Notes under the pieces: generated by a model
What the model was told of the DNA's origin: nothing
The model's input: the letters and a program-made list of their open reading frames with translations, nothing else
Database searches by the model: none
Shown: positions 8,502 to 17,555 of the stretch, piece by piece
Layout of the letters: every line of letters begins with the position of its first letter
Position numbering within the stretch: the first letter of the stretch is position 1
Position numbers and translations under genes: made by a program
From: an uncultured Hyphomonas sp.
GTDB taxonomy: Bacteria; Pseudomonadota; Alphaproteobacteria; Caulobacterales; Hyphomonadaceae
Assembly: GCF_963678195.1 (NCBI RefSeq)
Contig: NZ_OY782759.1
Location: 1,426,001 to 1,490,000 of the forward strand
Direction of reading: 5' to 3'
Length of the DNA stretch: 64,000 bases

Positions 8502-8585
8502 AATGACGATCAGCTTCACCTTTCCACAGATGGGCTTTTGGAGCTCCGGCTACGAATTGCTGACGCTTGGCTGCAAGAACAATGA
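8502..8585 (+). pseudogene. SASA esterase, last 28 codons only
   Basis: This stretch encodes the end of the esterase at 36937-37758: NDxQLHLSTDG (Leu/Arg changes follow), then IADAWLQEQ and the TGA. It is fused directly to the truncated ROK gene. Similarity ends just after the stop codon. The rest of the esterase gene is missing here. Nothing recognisable is seen from 8586 to 8698. Confidence 0.85.
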
Positions 8586-8698
8586 GCGAGCCCGGTAGCG
8601 CGGCGGGGAATCCGGACCGTCATTCCGTGCTGCGGCGTGTTCTGAGGGACGTCGAAGCCCATGAATGCGGCGAATATTGCGTAGGTCGGCTCGGCCCG

Positions 8699-9871
8699 TC
8701 AGCTGAAGAACTGTGACTTCAATGGTGTGGCGGCTGCACCGATCGCCGCAGCGTCACCTTCGACCTCGCTGACAATGATTGCCGGAAAAGGTTTGGCGAC
8801 GCCCCGGCGTGGCATGCTGTAGTATTTCAGTTCTTGTGCAAGGCGTGCAGCAAGCGGCTTCGGAAGCCGCCCACCGAGCACAATCGCGTCCGGGTCGAGT
8901 ACGGCAGCCACGGCCGAGACAATGGCATTCAGTTTTGGAACCGCATGGGTGACCCAGTCCTCAACGCCGGGTGTATCCATCTGGAAGTCCCGGATCATGT
9001 CGTAAATGTCGGCCGGAGCGGTTCCCCGGCTGGCGATCATGCGTCGTAGGAGTTCAAGCGTCGGGCGCGCATCATAGTCTTCGGGTGGCAGGACGCCCCC
9101 AAACTCGCCCGCGTTGCCAAACGCGCCGGGAAACACCTGGCCGTTAATCACCACGGCCCCACCAATTCCCATCGCGAAAAAGATGTAGCCAAAGTTTGCG
9201 TATTTCTGGCCAGCGCCGGTCAAGGCTTCGCCCATCGCAGCGACATTGCCGTCATTATCAACCCACACGGGTCGTTGCAGTCTTTCTGCAAGGAGGTGGT
9301 CAATCTCCACCATTGCCAGAGCATCGAGCGGCTCTGGCGGGTTCACCTGGCGGCCCAGACCGGTAAAATAGCCCGTGACCCCTGCGCCGACGCCGGCGAC
9401 CCGTTTGTGATCGACCCCGGATAGAACGAGCAGCCTGTGATAAAGCAGGCTGCAGGAATCGAGAATGGAATCGATATCTACAGCGGTCAGCGTCAGCCAG
9501 TCCTGGGCGACGATCCGGCCCGCGAGATCCATCACGGTGCCGGAAATGGCATCGGTCATGATGGAGAGCCCCACGCCGAAGGCGGCGTCGGCCCGGATTG
9601 AGAGCATGCAGCTTGGCTGTCCTCGCCCGTTCGGGATTTTGTCGCCTAGGATCAGGAAGCCCTGATCCGTCAATGAGTCAACGATTCGCGAGATAGACTG
9701 GGCGGTCAGTTCAGTTTCGTGCGTGACGTCTGCCCGGGTCGAATTCGGTTCACGGCGAACGATTTCCAATACCCTGCGCTCGTTCGGCGACAGCGCGACG
9801 GTTGAAATGTCCACCGATGGCCATGACGGGGCATTCGGCGAGAATCCAGCGGGGCGGGAGTGTGACTTCAT
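8699..9871 (-). CDS. ROK-family transcriptional regulator
   Basis: 390 residues from the ATG at 9871; a GTG at 9931 is possible but would place the operator-like palindrome inside the gene. Residues ~25-90 form a MarR-like winged HTH (LSPNERRVLEIVRREPNSTR, then LTAQSISRIVDSL). The rest is a ROK kinase-like fold: GVGAGVTGYFT, WVDNDGNVAAMGEAL, GIGGAVVINGQVFPGAFGNAGE and DPDAIVLGGRLP. ROK repressors (NagC, Mlc, XylR type) release DNA on binding a sugar or sugar phosphate. The canonical Zn-binding ROK cysteines are not visible. It is divergent from the TBDR at 10040, which it probably controls. It is a diverged paralogue of the ROK at 31806. Confidence 0.9.
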   Translation of the reverse strand: MKSHSRPAGFSPNAPSWPSVDISTVALSPNERRVLEIVRREPNSTRADVTHETELTAQSISRIVDSLTDQGFLILGDKIPNGRGQPSCMLSIRADAAFGVGLSIMTDAISGTVMDLAGRIVAQDWLTLTAVDIDSILDSCSLLYHRLLVLSGVDHKRVAGVGAGVTGYFTGLGRQVNPPEPLDALAMVEIDHLLAERLQRPVWVDNDGNVAAMGEALTGAGQKYANFGYIFFAMGIGGAVVINGQVFPGAFGNAGEFGGVLPPEDYDARPTLELLRRMIASRGTAPADIYDMIRDFQMDTPGVEDWVTHAVPKLNAIVSAVAAVLDPDAIVLGGRLPKPLAARLAQELKYYSMPRRGVAKPFPAIIVSEVEGDAAAIGAAATPLKSQFFS

Positions 9872-9922
9872 AGTGGGACAAGTGACCCGATTTGAGTGAG
9901 GGCGCAATCGTAACACAAATAA

Positions 9923-9937
9923 TTCACTCACAGTGAA
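9923..9937. promoter_or_regulatory. Operator-like inverted repeat between ROK and TBDR
   Basis: TTCACTCACAGTGAA has 6-bp arms (TTCACT/AGTGAA) around a 3-base centre, with further A/T pairing outside. It lies between the divergent ROK gene and the TBDR, about 100 bases upstream of the TBDR. A block ATTAATGTYAC at 9940-9950 also occurs upstream of the other ROK-partnered TBDR (33079-33089). ROK binding is inferred. Confidence 0.4.
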
Positions 9938-10039
9938 AAATTAATGTCACGGATCGCCGGTAGGGCCCCAGCGTGCGTTGACCCGACAGCGTGACGCTCA
10001 CGGGGATCAGCGCAGCCAAGCCAATTGCAGGGGTAAATC

Positions 10040-12631
10040 ATGTCGGCTTTTTACAAGGGAATATCACTGGTCGCGTTGGCGTCGGCGCTGGCTGCTGGAG
10101 CTGCAGTCGCGCAGGATGCAGTTGAGGATGCTGCGGACAGCGCTGTGCGCCTCGAGACGGTGACAGTGCGGGGGTTCGCATTGCAAAACCAGCTCGCCAT
10201 CGCCGAAAAGCGCAACAACGATACCACGGCAGACTTCCTGGCCGCGGACGAGATCAACCGCCAGCCGGACTACAACATCGCTGATGCGTTCCGCCGGGCA
10301 CCCGGTGTGTTCACCATCTTCGACGAAGATGAAGGCCGTTATGTCGGCATCCGGGGCCTGAACGCCGACTACACGATCGCTTCGCTGGACGGCTCGCTTA
10401 TCGCAACGGCCGAACGCGGAAACCGCCGTGTCAACCTCGAAGCCATCCCGTCGAGCGCCGTGAAGCGCCTCGAAGTCTTCAAATCGCGCACGGCAAACCT
10501 GGAAGGCAACGCCATCGGCGGCACCATCAACATGGTGACGCGTTCCGCCTTCGATGCAGATGGCCTCTACGCAGTCGGCTCGGCCGGTATCGGTTACACC
10601 ACCGACCAGGATGTGCCCGGCGAAGGATATGGCCGCGACAGCGATAACGGCCCGTCTTACCGAGGTGAGTTCACGATCTCGAACACCTTCGCGAACGACA
10701 CGTTCGGCGTCGTCGCATCGGGGTCTTACCTTCAGCGCCGCCGCGACCAGCAACGCTTCGGCGGCAGCTATAGCGGGTCCACCCCGGCAAATGATTTTCC
10801 GAACACGAACAGCGTGATCTATCAGGGCTACCCGAACACGATCGAGCGGTTCGGCGGCTTCCTGAAGTTCGAGTATCAGCCGAACGAGGACTTCTTCGTC
10901 GATACACTGTTCTCGCGCTACACGCAGGAAGACACCGAACTCCGCCTCGGGCAGCAGATCAATCTTCGCGGCGCGCAGACCGCCGTGGACGGCGACACGA
11001 ACGCCTACGCGCGCGGCCAGGCCTTCATCCGGTTCAACGACTTCTTCATCGACAAGCCGATCTTCACGGCCCAGAGCCACATGCGCTGGACCCCCGGAGA
11101 AGACCATGTGATCAAGGCCTCGGCCAGCTATTCGGAAGCCACCTTCCACGAACCGTCGAACCAGATCCTGTTCACGACCCCGAACAATCTGGACGAACTC
11201 GGCGGTGAGTATGATTGGCGCGATGGCGCGCCGGTCGTCTCTGTCAATGATCCGGCATTCCTGCTGAATGGTGCGAACTATCCTTTCACCAGCTACATCT
11301 TCTACGATCAGGATAATGACGACTACGTGAGCGAGTACTCCGCCGACTACGGGTACAATACCGACCGCGGCGATATGGGGCTGGGCTTCGATACCGGCTT
11401 CCAGTTCCGCAACAATACGCGTGACTTCGATGAGCAGCGTTCGACCTACACGCTGGCGGACGGCAATACCCTGGACGCGTCGGATTTCATCCTGAACGAC
11501 ACATTCAGCGGTCCGTACAACAATTACGACATGCTGATCCTCGATGGCGGCGCCTTCCTCGACTATTTCCGCGCCAATGGCAGCCTTTTCGACGAGGCGG
11601 TTTCGAATACCAGATCGGATTACAACTTCTCTGAAGACGTGACCGCGGCCTACGGGCAGGCCGTTTACAAGGCCGACCGGTTCAAGATCCTGGCCGGCCT
11701 ACGCTGGGAGCAGACGGAAACGACCGTGAAGCGCCCCCGGACCGAAAACGGGGTGGCAACCGTGGTGTCCCGCACCAGCAAGTACGACAACCTGCTGCCG
11801 TCAATCACCGGCTATTACGACCTGACGGAAAACCTCAAGCTGCGCGGTTCCTACTTCCAGGCTGTCGGACGGCCCAACCCGAGCGATCTCGCCGGGTCGG
11901 AGAACGTCACCATTGGCGGCGACGGCATGCCCCAGCTCTCGCGCGGCAACCCCGATCTCGAAGCCCGGACGTCGGACAATTTCGATATGTCCCTGGAGTA
12001 TTTTTTCCCGGAGAACCAGGGCCTGCTGGCGGTCGCTCTTTTCAGTAAGGATATCGACAATGAAATCTTCCGTTTCCAGACGGAGGAAACCATTGACGGC
12101 GTTGTGACCCGCGTCACCCAGCCGCGCAACGTGGCCTCCGCAAGCCTGAAAGGCTTCGAGGTCAGCTATGTCCAGAACAATCTTGGCGACCTGGTCGACA
12201 TGCTGGACGGCTTCGGTGTGCAGGCCAACTATACCTGGTTCGATGGCAAGTCGGACGTCGTGGGCGCAGATGCGGAAGTGTTGCGTGAAATCGACCAGCT
12301 GCGCCAGCAACCCAAATACGTGTTCAACGCGTCCGTCTTCTATGACCGGGGCCCGTTCGAGACGCGTGTGACCTATGCCCTTGCGAGCAGCTATCCGACC
12401 AGCGTGTCCAGCTCGGCAACCTCCTACGGCGACCGGGAAGACGAAGAGTACTTCCAGCTGGACTGGACGGCGCGTTACGACCTGACCAGCCGGCTGCAGC
12501 TGACGGGTGAAGTGCGTAACATCACCAATGAAACGAAGAGCAACTACCAGACGTCCGAGTGGGGCAATGCCCTGCGCGACTACAGCACGTATGGCCGGAC
12601 CGTGTTCTTCGGCGTCGCGTTTAAATACTAA
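10040..12631 (+). CDS. TonB-dependent receptor (Xanthomonas/Caulobacter type)
   Basis: 863 residues; AGGGG precedes the ATG. Signal peptide ends at AGAAVAQ. The plug domain starts around residue 35 (TVTVRGFALQNQ) and has a TIGR01782-like series: QPDYNIADAFRRAPGVF, YVGIRGLNADY, RLEVFKSRTANLEGNAIGGT. The barrel follows, with the typical FxxEYxxP stretch and an aromatic C-terminus (VFFGVAFKY). It should import a ligand of the sugar or glycan class across the outer membrane. It is divergent from a ROK regulator and followed by the EEP-NAGPA protein and a secreted propeller-like protein. These probably form one locus. Confidence 0.93.
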   Translation: MSAFYKGISLVALASALAAGAAVAQDAVEDAADSAVRLETVTVRGFALQNQLAIAEKRNNDTTADFLAADEINRQPDYNIADAFRRAPGVFTIFDEDEGRYVGIRGLNADYTIASLDGSLIATAERGNRRVNLEAIPSSAVKRLEVFKSRTANLEGNAIGGTINMVTRSAFDADGLYAVGSAGIGYTTDQDVPGEGYGRDSDNGPSYRGEFTISNTFANDTFGVVASGSYLQRRRDQQRFGGSYSGSTPANDFPNTNSVIYQGYPNTIERFGGFLKFEYQPNEDFFVDTLFSRYTQEDTELRLGQQINLRGAQTAVDGDTNAYARGQAFIRFNDFFIDKPIFTAQSHMRWTPGEDHVIKASASYSEATFHEPSNQILFTTPNNLDELGGEYDWRDGAPVVSVNDPAFLLNGANYPFTSYIFYDQDNDDYVSEYSADYGYNTDRGDMGLGFDTGFQFRNNTRDFDEQRSTYTLADGNTLDASDFILNDTFSGPYNNYDMLILDGGAFLDYFRANGSLFDEAVSNTRSDYNFSEDVTAAYGQAVYKADRFKILAGLRWEQTETTVKRPRTENGVATVVSRTSKYDNLLPSITGYYDLTENLKLRGSYFQAVGRPNPSDLAGSENVTIGGDGMPQLSRGNPDLEARTSDNFDMSLEYFFPENQGLLAVALFSKDIDNEIFRFQTEETIDGVVTRVTQPRNVASASLKGFEVSYVQNNLGDLVDMLDGFGVQANYTWFDGKSDVVGADAEVLREIDQLRQQPKYVFNASVFYDRGPFETRVTYALASSYPTSVSSSATSYGDREDEEYFQLDWTARYDLTSRLQLTGEVRNITNETKSNYQTSEWGNALRDYSTYGRTVFFGVAFKY

Positions 12632-12643
12632 TCGCCAGCGTCC

Positions 12644-12683
12644 GGCCGGACGGGAAGGGTTTTACGATCCTGCCCGTCCGGCC
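12644..12683 (+). other. Intercistronic hairpin after TBDR
   Basis: GGCCGGACGGG and CCCGTCCGGCC pair perfectly (11 bp) around an 18-base loop, 12 bases after the TBDR stop. No T-run follows, so this is not a textbook intrinsic terminator. It may stabilise the TBDR end of the mRNA or partly attenuate transcription into 12746. Confidence 0.6.
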
Positions 12684-12745
12684 TTCGCTGATTGTGGCGT
12701 CGAACTGACGCCTGGCTGACATTTTTTGATGATACCGAGCACTTC

Positions 12746-14527
12746 ATGACCTTCCTCCTCCGAAACCTGTTCCTTCTGGGCCTTGCCGCGATGTCTGCAG
12801 TCTGCGTGGCACCCGTGCGCGGCGCCATTGCTGAGCCAGCGGCGCCTGTTGTGACCTTGCGGACCGGGTTAGTCCGAATGCTCAGCTACAACGTACGGGT
12901 CGAGACAGACGAGACCGCCTGGGAGCGCCGGCGCGAGACGGTGATGCAGGTTCTGACGGCAACCGACTATGACGTGATTGCGATCCAGGAAGCCAGCGAG
13001 TTGATGATCGCGGACTATCAGGCCGCCCTGCCAGACCACTACTATGTCGTAGGTGAGCGCAGCGACGGTCACCGGGGCGATCAGTCCTGGTATGAGTTCA
13101 ATCCGATCTTTTTCAATCCGGCCCGTTTTGAGAAATTGGATGCGGGGTCGATATGGGTCGGGGAAGATCCCGCCCGTCCAGGCGATACGTTGGTGGGCAG
13201 CAAGCCTCACGGGCGGGTGTTCACCTGGATCGTTCTACGGGAATGCGCAACCGGCCGTCGCCTCGCCGTAGGTAATGTTCACGTGCATGGGGCAGAATCC
13301 AGCAGAGCGATAGATTTGCTCGTGGAGACGCTTCGCGCGCACGCCGGCGACGCAGAGATGGTTCTGTTGGGAGACTTCAATTCCGAACCGGGCAGCGAGG
13401 CCTACACACACCTCACCGGCCGGGACGGATATGGTTTTGTTGACGCGATGTTGACGGCGGCGGACGTTAGCGGGGATGGCGTCACGACGATCGGGCAGGG
13501 ACAAGCTGTCCCTGAAGGGGATGCCGGGTTCAAGACCGGGTCTGATGCCCGGCGGATTGACTTCATCTTCGCTGAGCAGGGGCTTGGCGTGGAAGCCTAT
13601 AACGTCCCCGACAGTGCAATCCGCGACGGCGTGTTCGCATCCGATCACATGCCGCTGGCGGTGATTCTTGAGCTGCCCGACCGTTCACCACCTCCGCCGC
13701 AGCCGGAAGGTGAAATAGCGGAGGGGGTGACCTATTCCCGGATCCTGCGCGAGGGCGAGCGTCCGCTGGTTGCTCATATCGTGACAGTTGATCTGACAAA
13801 CCCGAACTACCGCTTCACGGTGACGCCACAAGATACCTCAGCCGGGGCCGAGTATACGGCTCGTCTGACGTCGAACTATCTTGAAACGACAGGCGCGGCG
13901 CTCGCCTTCAATGGAAGTTATTTTCTGCCTTTCTCCGGAGGTAGCCCGGGGGGCGATGACTACTATCCCCATGTCGGAGACCCTGTCAGCGTTTCCGGGG
14001 CAGCGATATCAGGGGGCGAGACGGTGTCACCTGTAGAGACAGACATCGATATTCGGGTGAACGCAATGATCTGTTTCGATGCGCTTCGCATTGCCATCAA
14101 GGACGGCCAGGCCTGCCCGGCGGGATATTCCGACGGTCTTGCAGCAGGGCCGCATCTTCTGGCAGACGGCAAAACGCGGGATTTCGCGGCTTTCGACAAC
14201 CGCTACGCATCGACGCCTGCACCGCGAACCGCGGTTGGCATTTCCGCAGACCGAAAAACGGCGTGGATCGTTGCCGTGGACGGTCGTCAGCAGGGATACA
14301 GCCTCGGTGCGGACCTGAACGACCTCGTCGCGATCTTCACAAGTCTGGGCGCCAGCGATGCCATCAACCTTGATGGTGGTGGTTCCACAACGCTGGTCGC
14401 CCGGTCCGCCGACGGCCTGCCACTTGTCCTGAACCGTCCAATCCATACCGGTGTTCCCGGCCGGGAACGTCCGGTTGCCAACCAGATTGTTTTGCTTCCT
14501 GCTACCCAAGCCCGACAAGGAGACTGA
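12746..14527 (+). CDS. Secreted EEP phosphodiesterase fused to phosphodiester glycosidase (NAGPA)
   Basis: 593 residues from the ATG at 12746, chosen because a signal peptide starts there (LLRNLFLLGLAAMSAV, cleavage near AIA). Residues ~45-310 are an endonuclease/exonuclease/phosphatase (DNase I-like) domain: RMLSYNVRVE, IAIQEAS (metal-binding Glu), VLLGDFNSEPGS and ASDHMPLAVIL. Residues ~330-590 are a phosphodiester alpha-GlcNAcase (NAGPA, PF09992) domain: FNGSYFLPF, PRTAVGIS and the hallmark NLDGGGSTTLV. EEP enzymes cut phosphodiesters; NAGPA removes sugars from sugar-1-phosphodiesters. Together they could dismantle a phosphodiester-linked glycan outside the inner membrane. It sits between a TBDR and a secreted propeller-like protein. 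Substrate unknown. Confidence 0.88.
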   Translation: MTFLLRNLFLLGLAAMSAVCVAPVRGAIAEPAAPVVTLRTGLVRMLSYNVRVETDETAWERRRETVMQVLTATDYDVIAIQEASELMIADYQAALPDHYYVVGERSDGHRGDQSWYEFNPIFFNPARFEKLDAGSIWVGEDPARPGDTLVGSKPHGRVFTWIVLRECATGRRLAVGNVHVHGAESSRAIDLLVETLRAHAGDAEMVLLGDFNSEPGSEAYTHLTGRDGYGFVDAMLTAADVSGDGVTTIGQGQAVPEGDAGFKTGSDARRIDFIFAEQGLGVEAYNVPDSAIRDGVFASDHMPLAVILELPDRSPPPPQPEGEIAEGVTYSRILREGERPLVAHIVTVDLTNPNYRFTVTPQDTSAGAEYTARLTSNYLETTGAALAFNGSYFLPFSGGSPGGDDYYPHVGDPVSVSGAAISGGETVSPVETDIDIRVNAMICFDALRIAIKDGQACPAGYSDGLAAGPHLLADGKTRDFAAFDNRYASTPAPRTAVGISADRKTAWIVAVDGRQQGYSLGADLNDLVAIFTSLGASDAINLDGGGSTTLVARSADGLPLVLNRPIHTGVPGRERPVANQIVLLPATQARQGD

Positions 14528-14531
14528 GCCG

Positions 14532-15446
14532 ATGTTTAGACTGCGTGATGCTGTGCCCCTGTTTCTGGGGGCCCTTGTTCTGGCGGGCGGGGCCGGGGCA
14601 GAGCGTTCATGGCCAGCGGACTGGCCTGTTTACGTGCCGCCAGAAATTCAGAAACTCCAGGCAACTGAAACGGCACGTTTCCCGGCGCCGGAAGCCGGTC
14701 AGGGCGTGGCGGTCGATGCGGACTATGTTTATGCGGTCGGCAACTTCGTCATCGCGAAGTATGACCGCGATACTGGCGAGCGCGTTGCGCAATGGCGCGG
14801 AGAGCGTGGCGGATACATCGGGCACCTTAACTCCTGCTACACGGAAGAGAGCGAGCTTTGGTGTGCCAATTCCAACCATCCGAAGCTGCCCTTCGCCAAC
14901 TCCGTCGAAGTCTTCAATAAGTCTGATCTGTCGCCCCGCAAATCCATCCCGCTCGGTGTGATGGATGAAGGCTCGCTTGTCTGGTTCGATCACTACGGCG
15001 ACGACTGGATCGTCGGGATGGCGCATTACAATGATGAAACCGGGCTTCCGTTCAAGGACAATACTTTTGCAAGCGTATACATCCATGATTTCCGCTGGCG
15101 TCAGGTCGGTGGATGGGCGCTTCCGCTGACGCTCGTCGAGCGAATGGCACCTCAGGCGGCTTCCGGCGGCGCGATCGGTCCGGACGGACTTCTCTATATG
15201 ATGGGGCATGACCGGCCGGAAATGTACGTCATGGCGCGGCCTCCTATGGGGCCTTACCTTGTGCACATAGCAACGATTTCCATCGATGCCGAAGGACAGG
15301 CGTTCGATTTCGACGAGAGCCGCCCCGGGGAAGTCTGCGCGATCAGCCGCCCGAATCGGGAGATCCGCTGCTTCAAGCTTCCTGCTGTGAGTTTGCCGCA
15401 GGGGTTGCTTTCGTTCGAGGGCGAGAAAGATTCCGAGCGCCAGTGA
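14532..15446 (+). CDS. Secreted beta-propeller-like protein, function unknown
   Basis: 304 residues from the ATG at 14532, with AAGGAGA about 9 bases upstream and only 4 bases after the previous stop, so it is translated from the same mRNA. Signal peptide LFLGALVLAGGAGA. The body has repeated beta-strand blades with Trp/Tyr and Asp turns (GVAVDADYVYAVGNF, VIAKYDRDTGERVAQW, GAIGPDGLLYMMGHD), as in NHL/SMP-30-like propellers. Four cysteines (CYTEES, LWCAN, EVCAIS, IRCFK) may form disulfides. No catalytic signature is evident. It may bind or process the product of the EEP-NAGPA enzyme. Confidence 0.7.
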   Translation: MFRLRDAVPLFLGALVLAGGAGAERSWPADWPVYVPPEIQKLQATETARFPAPEAGQGVAVDADYVYAVGNFVIAKYDRDTGERVAQWRGERGGYIGHLNSCYTEESELWCANSNHPKLPFANSVEVFNKSDLSPRKSIPLGVMDEGSLVWFDHYGDDWIVGMAHYNDETGLPFKDNTFASVYIHDFRWRQVGGWALPLTLVERMAPQAASGGAIGPDGLLYMMGHDRPEMYVMARPPMGPYLVHIATISIDAEGQAFDFDESRPGEVCAISRPNREIRCFKLPAVSLPQGLLSFEGEKDSERQ

Positions 15447-15447
15447 A

Positions 15448-15780
15448 GGGTTTGTCAGAGGAATTGGCCTTCAGACGACGCATTCTGGAGCTTAGGCTCC
15501 GGAATTAATCCAGAGCCCATTTCGCTACTTCAAGACATCGCCCGATATCATCCAGCTTGCGGTGATAATGTATGTCCATTCTCCGCTGTCATTAGGCAAT
15601 GCCGAGGACCTGCTCCACGAGCGCGGGATCGACATCTGCCATGAGACGGTACGACATTGGGTAGACCGCTTCGGCACTCTCTTCGCGACATCGCTCTTCT
15701 CGAATGGCGCGAGTTGGTTGCGGCCTGAGGCCTGCTCGTCCGCGAAAACGGAGACTGGTTCGAGTTAGTCTGACACCACC
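15448..15780 (+). mobile_element. IS6-family element with internal deletion
   Basis: A left end (GGGTTTGTCAG) and right end (TCTGACACCACC) resemble those of the full IS6 copies here, but only 333 bp lie between them instead of about 815. The frame encodes PFRYFKTSPDIIQL through RHWVDRFGTLFA, then jumps to the C-terminal SLFSNGAS region; about 480 bp with the DDE core is gone. The usual ATG is also absent. No 8-bp flanking duplication is seen. It cannot encode a transposase. Confidence 0.88.
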
Positions 15781-15799
15781 AGCGCGTACATTCAAAGGC

Positions 15800-15836
15800 G
15801 AGGGCCGGTCGGAACCAAGACCGGCCCTCATTTTTT
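15800..15836 (+). terminator. Rho-independent terminator
   Basis: GAGGGCCGGTC and GACCGGCCCTC form a perfect 11-bp stem with an 8-base loop, followed by A and six Ts. It would end plus-strand transcription from the 10040-15446 genes, now interrupted by the IS6 relic. From 15837 to 16097 nothing recognisable is seen. Confidence 0.88.
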
Positions 15837-16097
15837 CCAAGCTTAACATAGGACAATAACGCGGCGCGACCTTGTTCTCGGTACATCCCTCATGCCTCCC
15901 GCGGCAGACGCGATGTCGCGCTCGATCAACGAGCCGGCGCTGGCAACTTTCTGATCAGTCTCCTTCCATCCTGCTTCTGAACGCAACGAGCAACGAAAGT
16001 GCAAAATGTATTCAGGCCTTCTTCAACTTCAGTATTGGATTTATCATCGCATCCTAAGACGGTAATAGCGCTTGGGCGATATGGGGCTGGAGCAGGT

Positions 16098-17354
16098 ATG
16101 GAACGACCAGCCACGCCTTTCTCGCGGACCCTCTTTTTTTACTTTGCGCACGTCTTTTTATACGACTTCATCTTCGGCTATGCGATTTTTCCCGCTTATT
16201 TTCAGCTGAAGGGCGCGTCCCCTGAACTGATTGGCGCGCTCCTGGCGTTCTGGGCCGCCTGTATCATCCTGCTTGAAATTCCCGCCGGCCTACTGGCCGA
16301 CATTGCCGACCGGCGCCGCCTCCTGTGCCTCGCTCCGCTGGTAAAGGCGACCTGTTTCCTGATCTGGGTGACGGCCCATGGAAATGTTGCCTTCTATTTC
16401 GTCGGCATCGCCTTCTGGTCGCTCGCTTCGGCGCTTCGGTCCGGCACGAAGGAAGCCTTGCTTTACGAGCATATCATCGCCAGTGACCAGATCCATCGAT
16501 ACACCGCGATCCTCGGACGCGAGCGCGCGTTCCAGGAAGGCGCAACCCTTTTGGGAGCGGCGCTGGGAAGCCTGGTAGCCAGCCGGAACCTTGAATTGGC
16601 GTTCTGGATGTCGATCCCGCCGCTGGTCCTGTGTGCCGTGGCTGCAGGCTTCGTTGCTGATATTCGCCGCGACAGGGCCCGTGTGACGGATACACCCTCA
16701 AGCCGGTCTGCGGGGCTGCTGAGAAACACACTGAAGGATTACCTCTCCAAGCCGGACGTGCGTTACCTCACCCTTTATGTGGCGCTATGCGTGACGTTTC
16801 TCGGCACGCTGGAGGACTTCAACCAGTTGTTCCTGCTGGCAATTCGCATGCCGGTCTGGTCCATTGGTCTGATTATTTCCGGCATTGGAGTCGCGCGGCT
16901 GGCACTGGCCTACCATGCCAGCCTGTTCGAGCGCTTTCCGGCGACCAGCTGGCTGTCGCCCCTGGTCTGCGGCGGGGCGCTGGTCGCCGCCGGGTTCCTG
17001 CCGCCGGTGTTCGCTCTCGCCGCCATGGCTGCCGCGTTCATCTTGGTCTCGCCCCTGGTCGTCGTGACGATGAGCCGTTTTCAGAAGACGCTGGACAATG
17101 CAAGCCGCGCGACAACCACGTCTGTCATGAGTGCGTTCATGGAAGGGCTGTCAGTCGTTTTCAATCTTGGAATTGCCGTCCTATTCAGCCAACTGAACGT
17201 TGTGAAAGCCTATCAGGCGGGGGGCATTTATCTGCTGATATTCGCGCTCTGGGAACTCAGCCGGCACCTCAGGATTTCCCGTGCGCTGCCCGTAGCTGAA
17301 CCAACAAAAAAACTTCACAGAACTGTCGTTGTCCCAAGCGACCACGTTTCGTAA
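16098..17354 (+). CDS. Major facilitator superfamily transporter
   Basis: 418 residues from the ATG at 16098, preceded by GGAG-like bases; an upstream ATG at 15999 gives a polar extension unlike an MFS N-terminus. About twelve hydrophobic segments. The loop after TM2-TM3 carries an MFS motif-A-like GLLADIADRRRLL. The protein looks like the drug/metabolite-efflux branch rather than the GPH branch at 6729. It stands alone between a terminator and the TBDR-PhoX pair. Substrate unknown. Confidence 0.8.
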   Translation: MERPATPFSRTLFFYFAHVFLYDFIFGYAIFPAYFQLKGASPELIGALLAFWAACIILLEIPAGLLADIADRRRLLCLAPLVKATCFLIWVTAHGNVAFYFVGIAFWSLASALRSGTKEALLYEHIIASDQIHRYTAILGRERAFQEGATLLGAALGSLVASRNLELAFWMSIPPLVLCAVAAGFVADIRRDRARVTDTPSSRSAGLLRNTLKDYLSKPDVRYLTLYVALCVTFLGTLEDFNQLFLLAIRMPVWSIGLIISGIGVARLALAYHASLFERFPATSWLSPLVCGGALVAAGFLPPVFALAAMAAAFILVSPLVVVTMSRFQKTLDNASRATTTSVMSAFMEGLSVVFNLGIAVLFSQLNVVKAYQAGGIYLLIFALWELSRHLRISRALPVAEPTKKLHRTVVVPSDHVS

Positions 17355-17555
17355 GGACGGGGCGCTCGGCTTACCGGCAACTTCCTTATCGCGAACATTC
17401 ATTCGAATGTTTTCCAATGCCGTTCGCGTGTGGGACCAGGGCTTAGAAGTTCGAGGCAAATCCAGGTCTGGATGATGCCCGACGGTCTTCTGAACGAATG
17501 CCCGATGCCCTTGGCTGTCTCCAGACATATTGCGAAATGCCTGCGGGAGATGACG

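Noticed and set aside
10064-11149. A 361-codon open frame on the minus strand
   Set aside because: It is a shadow of the TBDR at 10040, with no start context and no recognised motif.
17394-17411. ACATTC-N4-GAATGT inverted repeat upstream of the TBDR-PhoX pair
   Set aside because: Six-bp arms in a region with no regulator gene nearby; too weak to call an operator.
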